From assembly GCA_003586115.2 (NCBI GenBank), contig QVOM02000101.1:24842512-24906511 (forward strand): a DNA stretch of 64,000 bases. The letters are read 5' to 3'. Shown here in pieces: positions 11,106-22,975 of the stretch. Every line of letters begins with the position of its first letter. The stretch's first letter is position 1. Source of the stretch: Salvator merianae. Its lineage: Eukaryota; Chordata; Lepidosauria; Squamata; Teiidae. Both the position numbers and the translations under genes were made by a program. The notes beneath the pieces are model-generated. The model searched no databases. It saw only the letters and a list, made by a program, of their open reading frames with translations, and was not told the origin of the DNA.

Positions 11106-13402
11106 AGCAGTTGAAGTGTTCCAACTGGAATGGCTCCTACAGAAACTGTTCTCAGCTGTCTCAAAAAAAAAGACCATCCACACTTGGACAGCCTATTCTG
11201 GGACAGGTTCCATGTGGTTGGCATGGCAGCAGAAATCTCCCACCTCCCATCCCCTATGCTGCCCCCTTGTGCAGCCCCCATTACTCCTTGTGCCTCACCA
11301 TGCTGCCTCCCCATCACCCTGTGCCTTACCATGCCACTGCCCCCTGCTCTCCCACACTGCTCTGAAGCTCAAGCCTATGCTGCCCATGCCAGAAACTAAA
11401 GTTCCTTTCCTCAAAGTCCTAGGGGGACTAATTTAAGTGGTGCAGTTGTGTGCACTGTAAAATTGGTTCCCTGCTAAAACAGCATGTTTTCCTGGGACAG
11501 TCTTACTTATGAGGAAACAGTGGTAGAATGGTTAAAACAGCTTCACCACTGCCCAAGTGGCTATTTTGGGCCTCCTGGACTGACCACACACTTACAATGT
11601 GGATAGAGTGTACTGGCAGGGGGCAGGGCCTCTCTAGATTGCACCAGAGTATGAAAGAGAGAAGCCTCAGAGAGAATTTGCACCACTATTTACTGTTCTA
11701 CAGGTAAGTGTGGAAAAGGCCCTTTGACTGCTTTCTTTAATGTTTGCATAAATTTCATCAAACTTGTTTAGATCATGACAATTAGTATAATTAGTAGATT
11801 GTATGAATCATATTTTCCATCTTGTATTCATTCCAACCTCAGTTATGAGAAGCTGGATATCACAGGTGTTTTTGTAACACACCTGATAACCACATCCTCC
11901 CTTCTTATTGTAGCAGGTTTTGTTTTGAAAGGATGATCTCAAAGCCCCAGCAGCAAATGCTGAAGTTCATGTTCTGCTGAAAATATAAAAGACTTGAAAG
12001 AAAAGGAATGATGTAATATCAGCTGTCTCTGGGCAAAGTTGGACCCTCAGTAATAACTTCCCTTTGATAACATTTGGACTTGGTTTTCGGTGGCACGTAT
12101 CAGTTGAGTCACAGACCCTCATTTTAAAACATCAATGTTGGTGTTTTTAACAAAAAAGTTGGAGGAAAGACTTATGCCATTCAACACTTTTTCAGTTCTT
12201 CAGTTAAAAGGCCAGCGAATTAAAGCATTAGGAATTACAGGTGAGGTTGAAGAAGTGAACAAAGTTGACTCTGAACAAATCGCAACAGGTAACATCCCAA
12301 TCCCACAGTCTTTATCAAGAGAAGATTTTAGGTTCATGTTGTTAAACCTGCAGGGGGAAAGCAAATGTTTTAGCAAAACCTCTGAGTCCAGAATCTACTT
12401 CTATTTTGTTCCCTTTGATAGAGTCCTTAATAATAAGAGGTTTAGAAGACAGCAGGAAAGAACTTGGCAGATATCCAAGACTTGTAGACATCTGGAAGAT
12501 CTAAAAGAAAGGGGGAAAATATATATATGAAAAGACACATTCTGTACTTCATTCATTAAGCGTTATAAAATTTGAATCTACACTGAGCCCGAAACAGGAG
12601 CGTAATGCTTATCTCCTTCTCCAGGGCTGTAGACCAAAGTTTGAAATCAGAGGCCTGTACAGTGAGACAATTTAGTGCAGGGGGCAGGTGGAGAGAGCAA
12701 TTTATCCCCCATCCTTCTGATTCTGCTTCACACACCATCCTGCTATACCAGTGCTCTAGAGGTCCTTTGCAGAGCACCAGAGCATTTTGTTCAGTACAAG
12801 TGAACCATAACTAACTGTGTAGCTGCCCCCTGTAATGTGAATCACTATTTTATGAGTGTTAGCCAAAAAACAAAACAAAAACCGAACCTCTCTACCCTTT
12901 CCCCATACAAAAGTTGTTTTAGAGGAAGCAGCCCTGTACACCCCAATTCCAAAGAAAAGATGGAATGGTGAAGTAGTGGCAGCAGTGGCATCAGCAACAC
13001 ACTGCTTGAAATCATCACCTTGTGACTTCCAAGCTGCTATACTTTTCCCTTGTGCCATCAGGACCAAACTTCTACAGATGTTTTTCCAGCTGCTGCTGGC
13101 AACTTCAGTACTTGCTCTGACTTCATTTAGGATTGGTTCCTGAGCTCATATAGCTCTCTTTGCAGAGAGAGCCTGCTCTGAGCTGGAATTCTGACAGTTT
13201 CCTGACCATGTGTCAGATCCTGTTTGGTGTCTACTCCACTATCTATCCATGCATATCTTGGTGAATTGTTACGGAATATCTCAGAAAAAAACATATGGAG
13301 AAGTGTTCACTTGTACAGCTAAGGCATGGGAACCAGGAGTAGCAGGGATAAGCATCCATTGGCATGAATAAGACTTGATCTCAGGCTCTGGAGAATGAGC
13401 TG
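11106..13402. other. Unassigned DNA; family B end at about 11710-11730
   Basis: Mostly nothing recognised. C/A-rich low-complexity text at 11230-11350 (repeated 'CCTTACCATGCC'-like words) creates overlapping open frames. 'ACAGGTAAGTGTGGAAAAGG' near 11700-11722 matches the right end of family B, but the partner end was not found. A 131-codon open frame (12135-12530, +) has no recognisable domain and is compatible with chance. Confidence 0.4.
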
Positions 13403-13748
13403 TAGGGATGTGCAAATTTCAATTGACATTCAAAAATTCATACAAATTTCATTTTCACAAATTTTTGCATCAAAATGAAAATGACTTTTTTCGCATTTAC
13501 ACTTTTCGATCAAAACAAAATAGCCTCTTATTTTGTGAAAATGACATATTATTGAAATTTCTCATTTTTGCTGTGTTTAAATGACGAAAAGGGTATTTTT
13601 AATGACATTCTCAATGGGAAAAACTTTGGGAAACTGCAAAATGGAATGCAAAAAATGTATTTTTCAACAATAAAATTCGCTGGTGAAGCAAAAATACAGA
13701 TTTTCATTCAAAAACAAATTGAAAATGATTTTCTTGTGCACATCCCTA
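13403..13748. mobile_element. Complete hAT-like element, family C
   Basis: Starts TAGGGATGTGCAAATTTC and ends TTGTGCACATCCCTA, near-perfect inverted repeats. The core is made of AAAATG/CATTTT words and has no coding capacity. The ends fit the hAT terminal pattern (Y-A-R-N-G). Flanking octamers ATGAGCTG and ACCAGTTG agree at five of eight positions, suggesting a decayed 8-bp duplication. A sister copy lies at 23.3 kb. Confidence 0.75.
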
Positions 13749-13895
13749 ACCAGTTGAGCTCCACGAGGTAGAACATAACCAGGAAATGCCTGGTGTTGAC
13801 CATGCAACCCCTTCTTCCCTGCAACTCTGTCCAGATCAGGTGTTTGCTGCTAGCTTCAGTTGAAAAGTATAAAACTGTGTTGCTGATTGTGCCAC

Positions 13896-13897
<2 letters not shown>

Positions 13898-13926
<29 letters not shown>
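13898..13926. repeat. (GT)n microsatellite
   Basis: About 14 GT units followed by a short purine-pyrimidine alternating patch (ACGCGCACGTACATGCATGC), which could favour Z-DNA. Confidence 0.95.
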
Positions 13927-13929
<3 letters not shown>

Positions 13930-14740
13930 CGCACGTACATGCATGCACACATGGGGGCAGGCACTCACTTTGTTAAATTTTGCTGCTGAAATAACTATCT
14001 TGGGCTAAGAAAATATCCATGTCATCTCTCCAATTTTGAGGTTTTCGAGCTTTCCATTGCTGCTAGGGTTTGTAATATCCCGACCTTGAACTCACCATTG
14101 TTTTCCAGGCTACAATTAGCTAGCTTGGCATCTACAGTGGCCCGTGGCTTTAAAGGCATGTGTTTGTAACCCACAGGAAGTGGGTGATTCCTCTGGGCCT
14201 CCATACTGTGGGAGCAAGCGACTGGGCAGATCTTGCAGTGACCTGCCTGAAATGGTCATTTTTGGGGAAGCTCAGTAGCTTAGCCTCTGTTGGAGGAATG
14301 TGGTGGTGATGATGATTTCAAAGGTAAATTTCATTTAGTTACTTAATGTGAAGCTGCTTAAACACTATAGGGCAGCAGGCTGGGATTTTTCCCTGCTCCT
14401 AGCCTTCACCTATCTGGGCAGGATATGAGGTTGAAACACTGTGTTTCCATGCAGAGGGAGAGCTTGCTCCAGTAGTGAAATGGCCTTGACTGAGGAGTGG
14501 CTGGTGTAGCTGTGGCAGGAGCTGAGACCCCAACTAGACACATAAGAAGTACTTTGGTAGTGGGCTGAGTGGGTCTTGCAGAAGCAGGTGAGGTGGCAGC
14601 AGGAGGGCTGTGTAGCATGGGCAAGAAAATGGAGGCTTGCATGTTGGTTGAGAGAAGGTTGGGGTGGGTGTGGGAAGGGTCCCAGAGCAGCCTTTTGCAG
14701 TCTGAAGAGCTGAGTGAGGAGAGGTGAAAACATATACTGT

Positions 14741-15570
14741 TCTTTGTGGGCCTTTCTCCAAGGAGGAGGGCTGAAAAGATATGTATGCTTGCTTTCCACC
14801 TGCATGGAATGGCAACCCCACATTTTTGATAAGCCTCCTAAGGAAGGAGAAAGGCTGAAAAGGCACCCATGCTGCTTAATGCTGGACCACCAGTGCATGT
14901 CTGCTGCTTCTCCAGTGAGGAACAGCAATCCCAACGTGGAACAGCATGCATATCTTTTTGTTGCACTTCCTGAGACAGGAGGAAGGTCAAAAAGGTGCCT
15001 ATGCTTTCTACACTAGACCACTGATGCATGCCCATTATTTGTCCTGCTGTGTTTTGTGTGTGTGTGGCAAAACCACACATGCTTACTTCTTTCCTGGAAA
15101 AACAACAAGCCTGGCATGGAGAAGCACAGAAACCTTTTTGGTGCATTTCTTGAGACAGGAGGAAGGCCAGCAAAGCAGCCATACTTCTTCATGTTGTGCC
15201 ACTGATGCAACCCACTGACGCTTTTCATTGTTTATGCATTCCTGGTAGGGAGTAGCACAGGCACATTTTCGATGTGCCTTTTGAAGCAAGAAAAAGACCA
15301 AAAAGGCACCTGTGCTGCTCCATGCTGGGCTGCCAATCCATGCCAGATGGCCACACTGCTTTTTGCAATGAGAACACCCAGCCTCACAGCTTCACCGGCA
15401 AGGAACAGAAGGTCTGGTGTAGAACAGCATGCACACCTTTTCAGTGTATTTCCTGAGATAGGAGGGAGCAGCAAGCACAGGTACAGGTATTCCCCACAAA
15501 AATGCTCTAAGTAGAAAAGGAGGGCTGAAAAGTCACCCTGCTGTCCCACACTAGACTATCCATTCCTCAC
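14741..15570. repeat. Degenerate tandem repeat (old satellite-like array)
   Basis: A motif near 'CCTGAGACAGGAGGAAGG', followed by 'AAAAGG(C/T)(A/G)CC', a 'CTATGCTG'-like word and 'ACCACTGATGCATGCC', recurs at about 14757, 14837, 14969, 15149, 15279, 15450 and 15509. Spacing ranges from 60 to 180 bases, so units carry deletions; the fullest is about 180 bp. The related block at 14400-14740 may be an even more decayed part. Open frames of 60-174 codons occur on both strands and repeat the same peptide words; there is no sign of selection for any one frame. Confidence 0.6.
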
Positions 15571-15989
15571 TGAGGGAGCAGTGAACATGGGTGTTTTTGC
15601 TGCAACAAGTAGTGGGATCTCATGTGATACCACCAAATTTCATACACTCTATTTTCACTTCTGTTTACCCAAAGATAAAATTAACGATGTAAATCTTCCA
15701 TCCACTACCAATAGTTTTCATGGTGTTTTGGGGGACCACATCAATCAGATTTTTATTCTTTATGCTAGCCTGAAAATTTTAACATCCAAACTTCATTTTA
15801 AATATTGTGCTTTAGTTGAAAATTCCTGAATAACATTCTTTCAGAATCTATGTTATTATACCATACCAGGCTGGCAAGTGTGAACAGGACCTAAAATTCC
15901 TCCTGCTACGTGTCTATTATCTCTTTTTCTGGAAGTCTTGTGTTTGATATGAAGTTACAGGATTTTTTGTTTGCTTGTTTGTTTGTTTT
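15571..15989. other. Unassigned DNA with a family A terminus
   Basis: 'AAGTGTGAACAGGACCTA' near 15875-15892 looks like a family-A end with no visible partner. Near 15967-15990 there is a short (GTTT)n tract. Nothing else recognised. Confidence 0.35.
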
Positions 15990-16330
15990 TAGTTTGTAGC
16001 AATCATAAAGTAATGTCCCATTTCCCAATGTTCAGAGATTGCTTTGGAAGTCCTCACAGATCATTTTTGTTTTTATTTCTCTGAATAATCTGGTATCATC
16101 AGCAAACTTGGTTATCCTACTGCACATGCCTTACTCCAGATCATTTATAAATAAGTTATAAAACACGAGTCCCCAAACATGACCTCGGGAGACTCCACAT
16201 GTTATATCTCTGTTGTGAAAAATGTCCTTCTACTCCTACTTTGTTTTCTGCTACTTAGCCAGTTGCTTATTCATAATGTGAGCTGTCCTTTTATTCCAAA
16301 ACTGTTAAGCTGTGAGAATCTCATGAAAGA
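15990..16330 (-). mobile_element. CR1/L3-clade LINE reverse transcriptase fragment
   Basis: Minus-strand translation shows 'GVSRGHVWG' (family GVPQGSVLG), 'LFINDLE' (family IFINDL) and 'KFADDTRLF' with the catalytic Ala-Asp-Asp box intact at 16086-16109. Several stops and frame changes lie between. It encodes only the RT palm. A similar antisense CR1 piece is at 40.6-41.3 kb. Confidence 0.75.
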
Positions 16331-16390
16331 GATCAGCATATAGAATGGTCCCTGCAGAAATATTAAGAAGGCTGACTAGAAAACCATTAT

Positions 16391-16742
16391 GTGATATTGG
16401 GCTTGTTCACAGTTCTGTGGTACTGGAGGTGAATGCAACAAAGTGCAAACTGCAAGCAATGCCCGTACTTTGTCATGAATTTTTGCCCAAAATGTATGGA
16501 AATGAGATCCAGCATTCATAATTAACTGGATACGTTTTTTTAAATACCTGTGCAAATAAAGAATAAAGCCAGAGAACAAGGCTCACTTCCCATGAAGGAG
16601 TTTAGAGCTATCTCACTCTCAATTCATATGAGATTTTCTACTGCAAAATTTGTGACAGGAGGAGGAGAAAGCTTAGCACCTTTTGAACACAAACCTGTCT
16701 TTGTGATCACTTCCTGAAAAAATATGAATAGGCCCAATATCT
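16391..16742. mobile_element. hAT-like element, divergent family A
   Basis: Left end GATATTGGGCTTGTTCACAG and right end TGAATAGGCCCAATATC are inverted repeats over about 17 bases. The inside shows no coding and little similarity to other copies. It may be an internal-deletion or rearranged relative. Confidence 0.5.
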
Positions 16743-16969
16743 CAACTTAAGGTCACTCTCTGGGCAGTTTGAAGTGGAAAAGTGTCTTTTGCTTATACAG
16801 TTTATCACAACTTAAACTCGTGAATCTCATTCCTAAAACAGATAGAAAAGAGGGTGGGTGTGCAGATTACTGTATTCACAGAGTACTTTTCATCCATATT
16901 TCTGTATTTGCTTGCTACAGATTGAAAACCTTACCATTGGTAATTCAGCATGGAGCACTACAAACACCT

Positions 16970-17229
16970 TGGGTGTTTCACACTTTCCACATTTGAACAG
17001 GACACCTATGATAACTAAGCATGATCACACAGTCACAGTGTGTGACGTGGCCATGCATTCACACCCAGAAGTGCAAATGAATGCACTTGACCTGGAACAG
17101 GATAGCTGTTCCCAGTCAAGCAGGACAGCTGTTGCTGGTCAATTTACACAATTTACACAAATTACACATGACTGGGAGCAGATGTAGGCTATTCCCTGAT
17201 GCTCACTAGCTTAAAGTACAAACAGGACT
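16970..17229 (-). mobile_element. Internally deleted family A hAT-like element
   Basis: Begins GGGTGTTTCACACTTTCCAC and ends AGTACAAACAGGACTC, matching the ends of the 111-572 copy in the same orientation. Inside, 'GCATTCACACCCAGAAGTG' is shared with that copy. At 260 bp it is shorter than the 421-474 bp relatives. A short local repeat (AATTTACACA, twice) lies near 17140-17160. Confidence 0.6.
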
Positions 17230-17267
17230 CTTTTCTAGTTGAGTTAATCACATGACACATAGCCTTG

Positions 17268-17694
17268 CCTGTTGACTCCCCTCTAGCTCTGCCCTCTGGC
17301 TTTACCTTCTTGACCCTTCTAGCTCTGCATACATGACCCTTCTGGTTCTGCCTAATTGGCCTTTTCATCTCCTCTGGCTTTACGTATTTGACTCATCTAG
17401 CTCAACCTGCTTGGTCACCTCTGGCCCCACTTCTTCACTACTGGCTCTTTTTTCTTGATCCCTCTGGTTCCATGTGCTTGATTTGTTTGATTTCATGTAT
17501 TTGACCCTTCCAGCTACATCTCTTTGACTTGCTCTAGCTTCACCTCTTTGACCCATGTCTGTGCCTTCTTGACTCTTCTGCCTTGACTTGCGTGACCCAC
17601 CTAGCTCTGCCTCCTTGACCTCTTCTAGATCCACTTCCTTGAGTCCTGCCTCTGTCTGCTTGACCCTTCTTGCTCTGCCTGCTTGACCTCCTCA
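17268..17694. repeat. Imperfect 23-bp minisatellite
   Basis: About 18 diverged copies of a unit close to GACCCTTCTAGCTCTGCCT plus CCTT. Several units are exactly 23 bp; others are 21-32. Pyrimidine bias on the plus strand gives a purine-rich minus strand and an 84-codon minus frame rich in Glu, Lys, Arg and Ser, which follows from composition. Confidence 0.8.
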
Positions 17695-17748
17695 TTTGTG
17701 TTCACTCAGTCTGAAAATCCATCAGCCTCTATGGAATGCACACTATGG

Positions 17749-17818
17749 CAGGCCCCAAGTGGGCAGACCCTTATTCTGGCATATAATCCAGAATAAGACC
17801 CAGTGCAGGAAGGGCCTG
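17749..17818. mobile_element. 70-bp miniature palindromic element, family B type
   Basis: Starts CAGGCCCC and ends AAGGGCCTG. The inner arms 'ACCCTTATTCTGG' and 'CCAGAATAAGACC' pair around 'CATATAAT'. It is almost wholly palindromic and uses the same terminal motif as the longer family-B elements. Similar 'TTATTCCAAAATTTGTTCCAGAATAAGG' text lies near the right end of the 51.3 kb copy. Confidence 0.5.
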
Positions 17819-18589
17819 AAAACAAAATCTGAGACTGGAGTGGAGAGAAAAGTAATCTGTCTCAAGCATATAGATGGAACCCACAGATCCTAACCTGGAA
17901 ACACATACAGAACATTCACTTCTCTGCTGCTCATTCAATGGGATTTCTCTTTGCAGAAAGCAGATTCTGCACAATTCTGAGGGTGCTGCAAAAGCTTGTA
18001 TGTATGGGTTACTGTTGCTGGGGGAAGTGAGATAGTGGGGAAAATCTTGTAATATAATAAGAGCCATGACCAAACTAGGGACCTTCTGTCAATACCCAAT
18101 TATTTTCTATATTTTAAAGTGAATCACTTATTTGTAATTGTTTGTGAGACAGCATTCTGTCCACCAATCTGTTTGCCAAGATACCATAAATATAAATGAT
18201 ATGCTAAGTCACAGAGAAGGTTCCATTTGTTTTTTTATTGTTATTTTCTATCTAATTCTGCCCTATTTTAAAGACAAATCACCACAGCAAGAGCATCAAA
18301 TGTAGCAGAAGCACAACTTCCCTCCATTCCCAGAGGCTTTTCAAGCTCTCTCAATTTCATGCTTCCCTGCACTACTTATTTACACTAAAACTATTTCTGC
18401 TATGCACTCAAGAACAAACACTTGGACTTGATCTTCTGACAAATCTCAGTTGCATTTTTTGTATACTCAGTGAAGCCCCTGCTATAGACTCCTGGCTGAC
18501 ATCTCAGGTGAGATACAAGTGAACTGTCTAATGGAAGTTAATGTCCCATCAAAATGAGGTCAACAAGGATGCAATCAAATGTGTGCCCA

Positions 18590-18591
<2 letters not shown>

Positions 18592-18622
<31 letters not shown>
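18592..18622. repeat. (AT)n microsatellite
   Basis: About 15 perfect AT units; able to extrude as a cruciform. Confidence 0.95.
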
Positions 18623-18624
<2 letters not shown>

Positions 18625-18780
18625 CCATCCATGGCATACATGCTTTTTGATTAAGTACTTATATGTGCTGTGGAAACTGAAAATAGTCAGTGCAGTGTGC
18701 TGCTTCCAATCCATTTGCAATCTTTTGTTCTACTGTGTATCATAAAATTTAGAACTACACAAAAGAAGTTATACAAGTTT

Positions 18781-19092
18781 TGGCCCTTTCTGCTCTTCCT
18801 GTGCCATGATTTGGACCAGTGGGTTGAGGACTGAGCTTCACGTTGTCCTCTGAGGACTCTGAAGGGCTAGGAATTAACGTTCCTAGCCTCAGACTTCCCA
18901 AGAAGCCCATGGTATGCTGTTGAAATTGATTTCCCAGTAATCTGGAAAATGGAGACATGCCTTCTGCACACCTCTATGTTCCAGACTAGCTGGAGCTGGT
19001 ATGTTCTGATAGCCCTCAATATTGAGGATCACTAGTAATCCATATCAGGGGCTCCTGATCTGGATTATGTTCTGCCCAGTGTGGATGGACCA
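18781..19092. mobile_element. hAT-like element, family B
   Basis: Left end TGGCCCTTTCTGCTCTTCCT; right end GTGTGGATGGACCA. The internal words 'GAAGGGCTAGGAA' and 'GTTCCTAGCCTCAG' match 'GAAGGCTAGGAAGG' and 'GTTCCTAGGCTCAG' of the 55.6 kb copy, in the same order. No transposase. Confidence 0.55.
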
Positions 19093-19285
19093 TACGAGTG
19101 GTGGGAAGGATCCACAATGAAGCCCTGAAGAGGATCATGAGGGACTTTGTTCTGCCCTTTGAGGTCCTGCCAAGAATCTGTCTACTATTAGGCAGATAAC
19201 ACTTTGATTTGCATTTGTTGAATTACTATATTACATATCCCCCAATTCAAAAGGAGAGTGTTTTGACAGACAATGTAAATAACAA

Positions 19286-19763
19286 TGGCCCTGTTCACAT
19301 TTTGCAAGAAGAATGTTCCTGTCCACTCACTGGTCAGCTACATTTGCACCTTCAAATGGAGTCAGCCTCTTTGAAGCTTACCCAAGCCCACCTGATGGCT
19401 ACCTGAAGCTGAGTAGTGCTAGTGAAGTAAACTGCAGTCTGGAAGCTCACTTATATGGTCAGGTGTTGATCAGGGAAGCTGCATTTGCACTACGTTTGGG
19501 TTTGAAATGGTGGCAGGGAGGGGCCGGCTTCAGAAACAGCTTTATGGCTTCGAAAGCAGCTCTATGGTTTCCAAAGCAGCTCTATGGTTTTGGATGTAGC
19601 TCTCTGACTAGTGCAGTCCCATTTGAACTGCTCTCCCTGCTGGTAAGCTCACAAACTGTTCCATTGCTGACAAGTGAGAATGGAATCCACCAGACTCCAT
19701 CCTCACTGGCCTGAAACCTGCTAATTAGTACATTCTGCTCTGGTAAGTGTAAAAATGCCCATC
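19286..19763. mobile_element. hAT-like element with an internal 20-bp triplication
   Basis: Starts TGGCCCTGTTCACATTTTGC and ends GGTAAGTGTAAAAATGCCCA. Within it, 'AAGCAGCTCTATGGTTT' and variants occur about three times in tandem (19533-19601). A 133-codon open frame spans this block; it runs off the element's GC-richer core and shows no known domain. Confidence 0.5.
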
Positions 19764-20088
19764 ATCTCCTCAAAATTTTGTTTTTAAGAAATTTTTGTTG
19801 TCTAAAGTATAAAAATAAAATCTAGACCCTAAATCCTGTTCTTTTCTCAATTTATGTTGTGGAATGTCCAGGTTGCTATAGTTATCAGTTAATTATATGA
19901 ATAAAATTAAATTGTTTAATTTGGAATTGAAATGGACTCGGTGCACTTAACACCAATCTACATTATTTTGCTGGAGGGTGGGAGACATTTAAATGGCATG
20001 AAAAGCAAGAAACAAGTTATCTTCTGTGCAATAGGGCAATAGATCTTTGTATAGTATCCTTCTCAAATTTAATGTCCTCTATCTGTTG

Positions 20089-20165
20089 TGTGTTGTATCT
20101 CCCATCAGCCCTAAACAGTTGATTGTTGACAAAGAATGGTAATTGTTCAAAATGTCTGGAGACTG
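20089..20165. repeat. Palindromic short interspersed repeat
   Basis: 'TTGTATCTCCCATCAGCCCT' is followed, after a short centre, by a decayed complement ending 'TTCAAAATGTCTGG'. This resembles the common reptile palindrome 'ACTCCCATCAGCC...TGATGGGAGTTGTAGT'. It is diverged, especially in the right arm. Confidence 0.4.
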
Positions 20166-20194
20166 TATGTTTCTATGATATGATTCTATAATCT

Positions 20195-20637
20195 TAGACT
20201 GTTTCCACATATTATCTCACACCATAGACATCTGATCTTGGAGTGGAATGAGGAACCCAGTCCAATATTGGATGGGCAGCCGGTGGAGTGGGCCAAAAGC
20301 CAGTTGCATTGCGACAGCCCAGCTAGCAACTTCAGAGGCTGGGAACAAAACTGCCAGCTGAGGTTTTGTTTTTTTGAATTTTAGCTGGGCACTGAGAAAC
20401 AGTGAATGTCCAGGGCTGCCTTCTGGGGCCCAGCAAAATGACACCAGGCTCCTCATGCATGGTAGACTTGTATAAATGCTCACTGCTGTCCACACATGTA
20501 TGCCTCCTACTGTAGACCCACTCTAACATTGTGTTCTACTGGGAGATTTGGCCTTCTAGTAGACAAATCCGCAACGTAGACACAACATTCCCCTGGGGCT
20601 GCTGGCCCAGTCCAGAAGTGTAGTGTAGATTTAGCCT
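20195..20637. mobile_element. hAT-like element, family B ('GTTTCCACAT' subfamily)
   Basis: Left end TAGACTGTTTCCACAT and right end TGTAGATTTAGCCTT are loosely inverted. The left end matches those at 35.87 kb (CTATTTCCACATTGG) and 54.6 kb (TTGTTTCCACATTGG). The inner block is G/C-richer than the flanks. Ends are approximate. Confidence 0.45.
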
Positions 20638-22771
20638 TCAACTACATTCTTGTTGTGGCTGATTCCAGTGCAGGAGGTGTGGAATCCATTGTGAAGACAG
20701 CAGCTGCATCAGACAAACTGCCTGAACCTTGTGGCAGATCACAACCTCCAAAATGCTTGAGCTGTGGAATATAAGTTCTGCAGCTGCAAGGTTTCTGTGT
20801 TGCTTTAGCAGTATGCCAGAAATGGCCTGGAAAGTCAGCCATTTTCATTCACAACAAAACTGTCACGGGCAGAAATTGGTCCATTAATTTATTTCCTCTC
20901 TCCTTACTGGAGGAAGAGGATCTGTCCTTGGTGTAGTTTATGAAAGATTGTGCAACTGTGAGGACAGGTTTATGCAGCTCCCTAGTGACTTGCAGACTGC
21001 TTGAAGATGGGCCTGTTTGCCCACAAGCCTTAGTGGTACACGTGAGATTACCTTTTTTGACCACGTGGATAAAACCTTAACATAGGAATGGATATTCCCA
21101 GTGCAAGATTCATTATACCATCTGGGGCAGTCATCAGGCTGGAAGCAAGCTAATCTAATATCTAAGATGTAGCTGTATCACTATGGGTCCTAGAGACTAT
21201 TCTTCCATCAACAGACACATTATTAGTACTGTATCTATTAATTTATTAGTAGGATCTGCCATATATATTTGAAAGCCATTTGCTGTTCTGAAATGGAAAT
21301 TGACATCTACATTTGTGCTCATATTTCCTTTTGTGTAAAATTGTGTGACAGTGTTCCATTCTTTTTCTTTTACAGGACCAACACATTAAATCATCAGGAA
21401 ATTCTAATACAATAAATAAGATTTTGACCAAAAGTGTATTTCTAGAATCAGGAACTAAGGTCTTATCTTCACTTCCAGTGAAGGGTGACTCTATGGTGGG
21501 CAGATGGGTGAGCTGCCCCCATCCACAGCATCCTCCTCATCTCCATTTCAGAGCAAGGAGGCACCATTTTCTGTGGCAACTCCATGCAGGGAGGGGAAAA
21601 ATGCCCTGTTTTGAGTGATTGCACTGGAAAATGGCATGCACAATTACTTTGAAGGCATCTGGAGGTGGGCAGCAGTAGATGCCTTTTCAGAATGACAAGG
21701 GTGCTCTATTTTGGTAGGTGGAGATGTGGCCTAAATCTTATTAAGGAATGAAAGAAGAGAAGAGATTTCATTCTATTAACCATAACAAACCTAGAAAGAA
21801 ACAGAGAACCACCAGCAAATACAGGTAAATGATTATTTGCAATGAATGACATTACATTTTTTAAAAATGCAGTTAGCATAAAATTTTGCCTTGGAACTCT
21901 GAGCTTAGATTTATTTATTTTTTTCAAATGCAAAATAGTATGCTTGGGGAAAAATGTTATTTTATAGCAGATGCACTAATGACCATTCAAAGATAAATGC
22001 CTCACTAAGATACTTTTACATTTTGAATTATAAGACATTCTACACATCAGGAAGTGTTTCTGATCTACAAACAAGTCTAACTTCTTAGACAGAAGAATTA
22101 CATCTGGCATTATTTCAATCAGGAAATTTTCATATTGTAATACTTGTGTTGTAATTACAGTGTTTTTAAAAAGGAGGGTGGGCAGCAGGCCTAAAATGGC
22201 AGATAATAATATAAAAAAAATGTTTCCAGCTGGATGGGTTATTTTTGCAAACACAGGAAATTGACCAGAAGTCATCCATTTCCATTTCAGAAATCACATT
22301 AAGATAGATGTGCATTTGCAGTGGCAGAAAACAGAGCAGGACAATGTGCTAGCAGAGTGTTTTTTGTTTTTGTTTTCCTTTCCTTCCTAAAATACTCTTA
22401 AGAGCCCTTATGATGGGGTGTTTGATTGCTGAGTGCTCTTATTGGCCCTGCACTCTTCAAATACTGTGCAGATCTTACCATGAAAAGAAACACACAGGAG
22501 ACACTCCCCAAGATTTCCTGAACATGTTATGTGTCCATATTTTTGTATTTCCAAAGAAGTATTGAATTGTTTAATTTGATAGCAATCAAACATTTCTCAA
22601 AATGCTTCATTCCAGCTTTAACAGTCATGGGCTGCATCCATATCTTGGTGGCATAGGACGCATTAAGGTGAGAGGCTTTCTCCCACCACAAGGGGGGGGG
22701 CATGCCAGCCAAATGACTGCACCTCAACTTTCACCATCTCTGGAGTTGACAACCCAGCTGTCAGTTCTGAA

Positions 22772-22975
22772 TATTATTTATTTATTTATTTATTCTTAAT
22801 ATTTACATCTTATCTTTCACCCAAAGGTCCCAGCGTAGATTAGAATAAAGCAACAATATCAATACAAAGCTAAAACATACTTAAAACTCAATCCTGGGTG
22901 GAGAGGTGTGCTTTAAATAGGTGTTAGCATCTGGCATACCTCCATTGGGAGGCTATTCCAAAGCCTGCAGCCACT
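22772..22975 (-). mobile_element. L2-type LINE 3' UTR, separate short copy
   Basis: Starts with an ATTT microsatellite, then 'CACCCAAAGGTCCCAGCG', A-rich text, and 'CTCCATTGGGAGGCTATTCC' with 'AGCCTGCAGCCACTAC'. This is the antisense order of an L2-type 3' UTR. A second, independent set of the same landmarks starts just after, so two LINE 3' ends lie head to tail. Confidence 0.6.

Noticed and set aside
12135..12530. 131-codon open frame (+) starting MLVFLTKKLEERL
   Set aside because: No recognisable domain, no codon-usage or splice context, no neighbouring exons. A frame of this length is expected once or a few times by chance in 64 kb on six frames.
14410..14934. 174-codon open frame (-), longest in the window
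   Set aside because: It lies at the start of a degenerate tandem array with open frames on both strands; rich in Ser, Pro, His and Cys, without a known motif.
19313..19714. 133-codon open frame (+)
   Set aside because: Entirely within a short DNA element and partly made of its 20-bp tandem units.
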